The notes beneath the pieces are model-generated. The model was not told the DNA's origin. It searched no databases and was given only the letters and a program-made list of their open reading frames with translations. From IMG/VR virus record IMGVR_UViG_3300038564_000054, positions 1-22,487 of that record: a stretch of 22,487 nt of DNA, one strand, 5' to 3'. The first letter of the stretch is position 1. Every line of letters begins with the position of its first letter. The translations under genes were made by a program, and so were the position numbers. Of this stretch, positions 18,882 through 22,487 are shown piece after piece. The DNA comes from a virus.

Positions 18882-20399
18882 CTAAATAATATAATTGCCT
18901 GATGTGTCTTTGTAATGCGTCTCGCAATACTCACGGCTTGAGAAGCTAACAATCCCGCTTTGGTTTGTTTCAACCGATAGAATTAAAAACTTTCTAACTC
19001 TGTCAAATAAGAAATGCTCAATCTCTACCACGTCACCAACTTCAATATCTGCGTGTTTCGTTGTCGTTGCAAAACTTGCAACCAATGGCGTTTGCTTTAC
19101 TCTGTTCCCGCTTTCGTCTTCACTATACCGCATTGAATTAAGAGTTATTTCTGCAATCTTTTGCGCTTGCGATTCTACAATTACACTTTTAACATCAAGA
19201 GCCTTATTCATGTCACGGCCATCGTTTGTTATTAGCTGTGAATCTGAAATCGTATAATCCGACTTTAACCAACTATCCACAGGATTAACCCAGTTCACTG
19301 TTATTGAGTTTGCAATGTCGTTATTACCTGGCATATTAATACCAAGTGTACCGTTGATAATATCTTGCTCTGTAAGTCTTTTTAAAGTTGTTTTTTGCTT
19401 TTTATCTGCATATATAACCCACTCACCAACAGAGCGAGCCAATGATAAACGACCACTGGCCATAACATCCTGTAATACCGATTGAATATTAAATTGCTGT
19501 ACTAATGCCAGGTTACAATCAGCCAATCCATTTGCAATAACATCAGCTTTTGCACTTGTAAAAGACGCTAAATCAAGAGCCGAATCTCGCACTTCTAATA
19601 AATCAGTTAAAACATCAGCAACAATCTCAACATTACTAGGATCGTTAGTAGTTGAGCTAAACGCACCCGATGCAATAGAACGAACAGATTTACCTAAAAA
19701 ATCAACACTAATACTTTTTAATTGCTGATTATCCGGCGCTGTATAAATCTGATGTACTGTTATATAAGTAACATCACCAGGAAAAGATATTGAATCAAAA
19801 CCAAGAGCTGAACCGGTATATGTGTTTGTGCCGTCATTAGTTGAGAAAACTAAGCTTTGTAAATTTACCGCACTTGATTGATAATTTGCTTTTACACCAA
19901 CATAAGTACCCGTATATATATTGCTTCCTCTGTCTGTCAAGGCTTCATTATTTGAATAAATACCGTTGATTGTTCCAATATCATGCCCACATAATGCAAT
20001 TACAGCCCAATAATCTCGGTTTTTTCCTGCTGTGTCTGAGTTTGCTGTTATTTGGTTTCCTGTGGTTTCCCAAACGATATTTCCAGCTAAACGGTTGCGG
20101 CCATAGCAAATAGGCACGGGCGCTGTATTGGTTTTTCTTGTTTGTAGCTTTTGCCCTGCATAACTTGCAACGCTTCCGAAGTCTGGAATATCTGGCGTTA
20201 ATGCACCACCAACCATTGATATTCCTGCAAGAGCCATAACACCAACCGCCGCATATACAGCCGCAACTGATCCAGTAGTTGCTAATGCCGCACCAAGAGC
20301 AAGCGATGCACTTGAGCCAGCCATAAAGCCAATACCGACCGCACCCAAGCCAGTTGCGATTAATGCAACACCAACAACTACTTTTACCGCGTCACCCAT
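18882..20399 (-). CDS. Tail-tip hub protein (gpI/gpJ-like)
   Basis: This 505-residue protein starts at the ATG at 20397-20399 with GAGGGTTAATA upstream. Residues 1-65 are an Ala/Gly-rich hydrophobic region (LIATGLGAVGIGFMAGSSA) like the lambda gpI region that feeds into the tip. The following part (PICYGRNRLAGNIVWETTG) and LCGHDIGTINGIYSNNEALT matches the N-terminal region of gpJ-like hubs. SVLQDVMASGRLSLARSVGE and the C-terminal VASFATTTKHADIEVGDVVE are also typical. It is about half the length of lambda J and lacks long C-terminal fibronectin repeats, so receptor contact may rest with separate fibre genes elsewhere. It is the last gene of the tail module. Confidence 0.82.
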   Translation of the reverse strand: MGDAVKVVVGVALIATGLGAVGIGFMAGSSASLALGAALATTGSVAAVYAAVGVMALAGISMVGGALTPDIPDFGSVASYAGQKLQTRKTNTAPVPICYGRNRLAGNIVWETTGNQITANSDTAGKNRDYWAVIALCGHDIGTINGIYSNNEALTDRGSNIYTGTYVGVKANYQSSAVNLQSLVFSTNDGTNTYTGSALGFDSISFPGDVTYITVHQIYTAPDNQQLKSISVDFLGKSVRSIASGAFSSTTNDPSNVEIVADVLTDLLEVRDSALDLASFTSAKADVIANGLADCNLALVQQFNIQSVLQDVMASGRLSLARSVGEWVIYADKKQKTTLKRLTEQDIINGTLGINMPGNNDIANSITVNWVNPVDSWLKSDYTISDSQLITNDGRDMNKALDVKSVIVESQAQKIAEITLNSMRYSEDESGNRVKQTPLVASFATTTKHADIEVGDVVEIEHFLFDRVRKFLILSVETNQSGIVSFSSREYCETHYKDTSGNYII

Positions 20400-20721
20400 T
20401 ATTAACCCTCATTATTATGCTATTCGGCTTGATTGCCTTTATAATCATTTTATTGTTTACTTCTGAATATATCCATTGCTTTGTTGCGCTTAAAGCAATA
20501 CCAACCGATGAACGTGTTAATACAACATCATCTTTTTGTGGATTTTCTACTTGGTCACAAAAGCTTTTAAAGAATGCTATATGATCGCGTCTTTTTAAAA
20601 AATCTTTGTCATACATAACAAAACAATCAGGGTTATCATAATTCCAACCGTTCCAAGTGTCTGGCACTTTATAACCTTTTATCCGTAAAAAGTCATAACT
20701 AGCTGTAAAGCAATTCATCAT
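20392..20721 (-). CDS. NlpC/P60-like (gpK-like) tail protein, possibly inactive
   Basis: I take the ATG at 20719-20721 (109 residues), which overlaps the upstream stop as ATGA. A TTG six codons earlier is possible. C4 in MMNCFTASYDFLRIKGYKVP fits the catalytic cysteine of the NlpC/P60 fold, and DDVVLTRSSVGIAL fits the second half. In active members a His stands where this protein has S72 (S-V-G-I instead of H-x-G-I). The domain is also short. It may therefore be a structural gpK-like subunit with no hydrolase activity, or the His may come from another position. Position between the gpL-like and gpI/J-like proteins agrees with lambda gene order. Confidence 0.6.
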   Translation of the reverse strand: MMNCFTASYDFLRIKGYKVPDTWNGWNYDNPDCFVMYDKDFLKRRDHIAFFKSFCDQVENPQKDDVVLTRSSVGIALSATKQWIYSEVNNKMIIKAIKPNSIIMRVNNG

Positions 20722-21332
20722 GGAGCTTCTCGCCCCCAATATAATTCTTCGGTCATTGCGTTGATGATTGTTGTGAATTCGTTTTGACTAAATAAACGAC
20801 TTGGTACGGCTTTATTCCAATGCGCAAACTGTGTGGTTAATGTACCCGATAAGCTTTGGCTTGTTGCGCTGAATGTATCAATTGCCCCGTCAAACAAAAT
20901 ATAAATATCTTTATTGGTTACGCCTGCCAAATCTAACTCAGGATAACCACCAGGCAGAACTTCTGCAACAACGCCAACAGGATAAGTATCCGCTCCGAAT
21001 GTTTGGCTTTCTGGCGTGTAGATAACTCGTTCAATCTTTGCTGAGTTGTTGCGCCATTCGTATGCGATTGCTTTGTCTACAACCTCACCATTCACGTTAT
21101 CGAGTTGAACGCTCACATTATCACTTGATAAGCTAAAATCTTCTGTTAATGAATTAAAGCTAACCGACATTGGAATATATTCATTGCCATCATATTGCAC
21201 AAAAACGTCATGATCCGTAAATCTTAACCACTCTTTAAACGTGCCATTATGATTACGCAACTCAAAAGTAAATAAATGTAATAGCGCAATGGATTCTTCA
21301 TTTCTTGCATTGGTTGTTATTGTCTTTGCCAT
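20718..21332 (-). CDS. Minor tail protein, gpL/DUF2163-like
   Basis: This 204-residue protein starts at the ATG at 21330-21332, overlapping the upstream stop as TAATG. It includes ESIALLHLFTFELRNHNG, FTDHDVFVQYDGNEYIPMSV and EDFSLSSDNVSVQLDN. The FTDHD and Y-P/A motifs and the order of strands fit the N-terminal half of DUF2163 hub proteins. These sit at the tail tip and play the role of lambda gpL. The last part (DGAIDTFSATSQSLSGTLTT, then NKAVPSRLFSQNEF) is also typical. Lambda gpL binds an iron-sulfur cluster through cysteines. I see no cysteine in this protein, so such a cluster is unlikely here. Confidence 0.72.
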   Translation of the reverse strand: MAKTITTNARNEESIALLHLFTFELRNHNGTFKEWLRFTDHDVFVQYDGNEYIPMSVSFNSLTEDFSLSSDNVSVQLDNVNGEVVDKAIAYEWRNNSAKIERVIYTPESQTFGADTYPVGVVAEVLPGGYPELDLAGVTNKDIYILFDGAIDTFSATSQSLSGTLTTQFAHWNKAVPSRLFSQNEFTTIINAMTEELYWGREAP

Positions 21333-22255
21333 TATCTTGCCTCCAAAATATCCGCTTCAACCGTATAAAATCCATCGACTCGTTTATTATACTTAAAGCC
21401 GTCATGCGAAAAGGTTGCGTTCAGATTGTAGAAAAAATCATTTTCCAGGTAATCATCTGCAACGTAATCTAGATGATTTTCTAAGTACTGATTAAATAAC
21501 CCTGATGATTTAGTATGTAAGACATAGTTACTATCAACATAGCCATAATCCATATATAGAGACTCAACGCTAAGCGTGTAACCCCCGTCGGTTATGCCGA
21601 ATTCATTAAAAACGCCACCACGCTTGCGGTAGAACTGGATAAGCTCTAAAAAATCAGCTTCATCGACCAACCAGTTCAAAGTCCAAACCTTACGCAAGCC
21701 GCCCCTGTCTTTAATATTAGATGATGAGCGCATAATGCTTGATACAAGGCTGTTACCTGTATAGCGATACTTAACCGAATAAGGTGAGATATAGCTTAAC
21801 AAATCGTTAAACGTGTAATCGGCTGACTCAGTGAAATTATAAGAACTTGTCTGTTCGCCTAGTGCCGCATAAGCTGGATAATTGAAGTGCAAGCTTGATA
21901 TTAACTCAATAAACCCAGTAAATCGCCTAGTACGTGCATCCGTTTGAAACTGCCAATCTTTAAACGCCCATACGCTCGCGTTATCACCTATAAACTCGTG
22001 TCTAGGGTCGCGCGCTTCGGTTGATTCATAGATAAAAGTATTCGAGTGGTTTTTTTCGTAAACATCGCGCAAAGCAAGCCAATCATCAGTATTTAAGTTT
22101 TTATAGTTCAACTTAATAGTAAACGCTGGCATAGTCATAGCGGCTATACGCTGAACATTGCCACTAGTCATCTCAATAAGCCCACCTTGCTTGGTGAACT
22201 CATCAATATTAACGTTATTCAAATTGGCATTTAAAACGCTTGTAAGATTGTTCAT
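21332..22255 (-). CDS. Distal tail/minor tail protein (gpM-like) with two related halves
   Basis: This 307-residue protein starts at the ATG at 22253-22255, overlapping the tape-measure stop (TAATG). The first half has the gpM pattern: FTIKLNYKNLNTDDWLALRD, then NTFIYES and VWAFKDWQFQTDARTRRFTG. The second half repeats the layout: VWTLNWLVDEADFLELIQFY followed by RKRGGVFNEFGITDGGY. This suggests an internal duplication or two stacked beta domains. The C-terminus has Tyr/Asn-rich beta strands. The position directly after the tape measure is the usual place of the distal tail or gpM protein that closes the tail tube. I do not see a carbohydrate-binding module. Confidence 0.7.
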   Translation of the reverse strand: MNNLTSVLNANLNNVNIDEFTKQGGLIEMTSGNVQRIAAMTMPAFTIKLNYKNLNTDDWLALRDVYEKNHSNTFIYESTEARDPRHEFIGDNASVWAFKDWQFQTDARTRRFTGFIELISSLHFNYPAYAALGEQTSSYNFTESADYTFNDLLSYISPYSVKYRYTGNSLVSSIMRSSSNIKDRGGLRKVWTLNWLVDEADFLELIQFYRKRGGVFNEFGITDGGYTLSVESLYMDYGYVDSNYVLHTKSSGLFNQYLENHLDYVADDYLENDFFYNLNATFSHDGFKYNKRVDGFYTVEADILEAR

Positions 22256-22487
22256 TAGCCGACCTGCTTAATTGTTTTACGAACTGAGCCGTTTGTTCTA
22301 AGTGAATTGTTAATTATGCCTTCAATTGTACCTTTATTGTTTACCAGGTAACTGTTAAAGCTTGCCGCATCAATGGCTTGCACGTTGAAATTAATCTCAG
22401 CGGTTGTTACATTGCCGCCCCCAGTATTTACCGGTGCGCCTTTGTTTATTTCGTCAATTAATGCCGCGTTATTTCTTGCGCCCGCTC
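22255..22487 (-). CDS. Tape-measure protein, C-terminus (runs off the right edge)
   Basis: The frame is open at the right edge and ends at a TAA (22255-22257) that overlaps the next ATG. The 76 visible residues include ALIDEINKGAPVNTGGGNVT, then TTAEINFNVQAIDAASFNSY and VNNKGTIEGIINNSLRTNG. The last pattern is the usual ending of siphovirus tape-measure proteins (an FN-V-x-A-I-D-A-x-S-F motif followed by a conserved II-N-N-S-L-R helix). The long central part that sets tail length lies outside the window. Tail genes directly downstream agree with this call. Confidence 0.85.
   Translation of the reverse strand, partial: AGARNNAALIDEINKGAPVNTGGGNVTTAEINFNVQAIDAASFNSYLVNNKGTIEGIINNSLRTNGSVRKTIKQVG

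Noticed and set aside
1-22487. tRNA genes, insertion sequences, integrase or attachment site
   Set aside because: I looked for cloverleaf-like arms, transposase or recombinase motifs and terminal inverted repeats and saw none I could support. A covariance-model search would be needed to exclude a tRNA.

Overview
This window looks like about two thirds of the genome of a tailed phage with a long non-contractile tail (siphovirus morphology). It is AT-rich. Every gene I can support is on the minus strand, and most junctions are ATGA or TAATG overlaps or gaps of a few bases. The base composition and the style of the proteins suggest a gammaproteobacterial, possibly marine host (Vibrio, Pseudoalteromonas, Shewanella, Marinomonas type). 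That host guess is inference. I see no integrase or CI-type repressor, but part of the genome lies outside the window, so lifestyle is undecided.

Layout in the direction of transcription, from high to low coordinates. (1) 22487-18882, tail end: C-terminus of a tape-measure protein, then proteins in the order of lambda M, L, K and I/J: a gpM-like/distal tail protein, a DUF2163-like protein, an NlpC/P60-like protein and a tail-tip hub. (2) 18873-17607, lysis: a holin-like protein, an M23 endopeptidase and a two-TM membrane protein, closed by a rho-independent terminator at 17583-17604. (3) 17563-17315: a small HTH gene apparently broken by an in-frame stop. (4) 17215-10580, early region served by three copies of one promoter/leader cassette (about 17.25, 15.15 and 11.17 kb): RecE-like exonuclease, a conserved partner protein, an SSB-like protein, a Cro-like HTH protein, MazG-like and DUF3310 proteins, a double-HTH protein, a PAPS-reductase-like PP-loop enzyme, a DNA methyltransferase, a zinc-finger protein and several very small genes. 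(5) 10547-6155, replication: SF2 helicase, VRR-NUC nuclease and a large Toprim primase-helicase, closed by a terminator at 6126-6148. (6) 6120-5735: a non-coding block with 13 GTTAC/GTAAC motifs around an AT-rich hairpin, my candidate replication origin, and then a promoter. (7) 5735-2613, packaging: a small protein, a ParB-methyltransferase fusion, TerS and TerL. (8) 2613-313: a cassette of seven fibre-like, decoration or assembly-chaperone genes. (9) 302 to 1: the start of a probable portal gene.

The left edge enters the portal and the right edge leaves through the tape measure. The missing part probably holds the head, connector and tail-tube genes, so the map closes as a circularly permuted genome (inference). 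The main points for a second look are the iteron-like origin, the thrice-repeated promoter cassette with a candidate Cro-like regulator beside one copy, the nonsense-interrupted HTH gene, the PAPS-reductase-like enzyme together with two methyltransferases, the SSB-like protein with a Gln/Pro linker, and the placement of fibre genes between terminase and portal.
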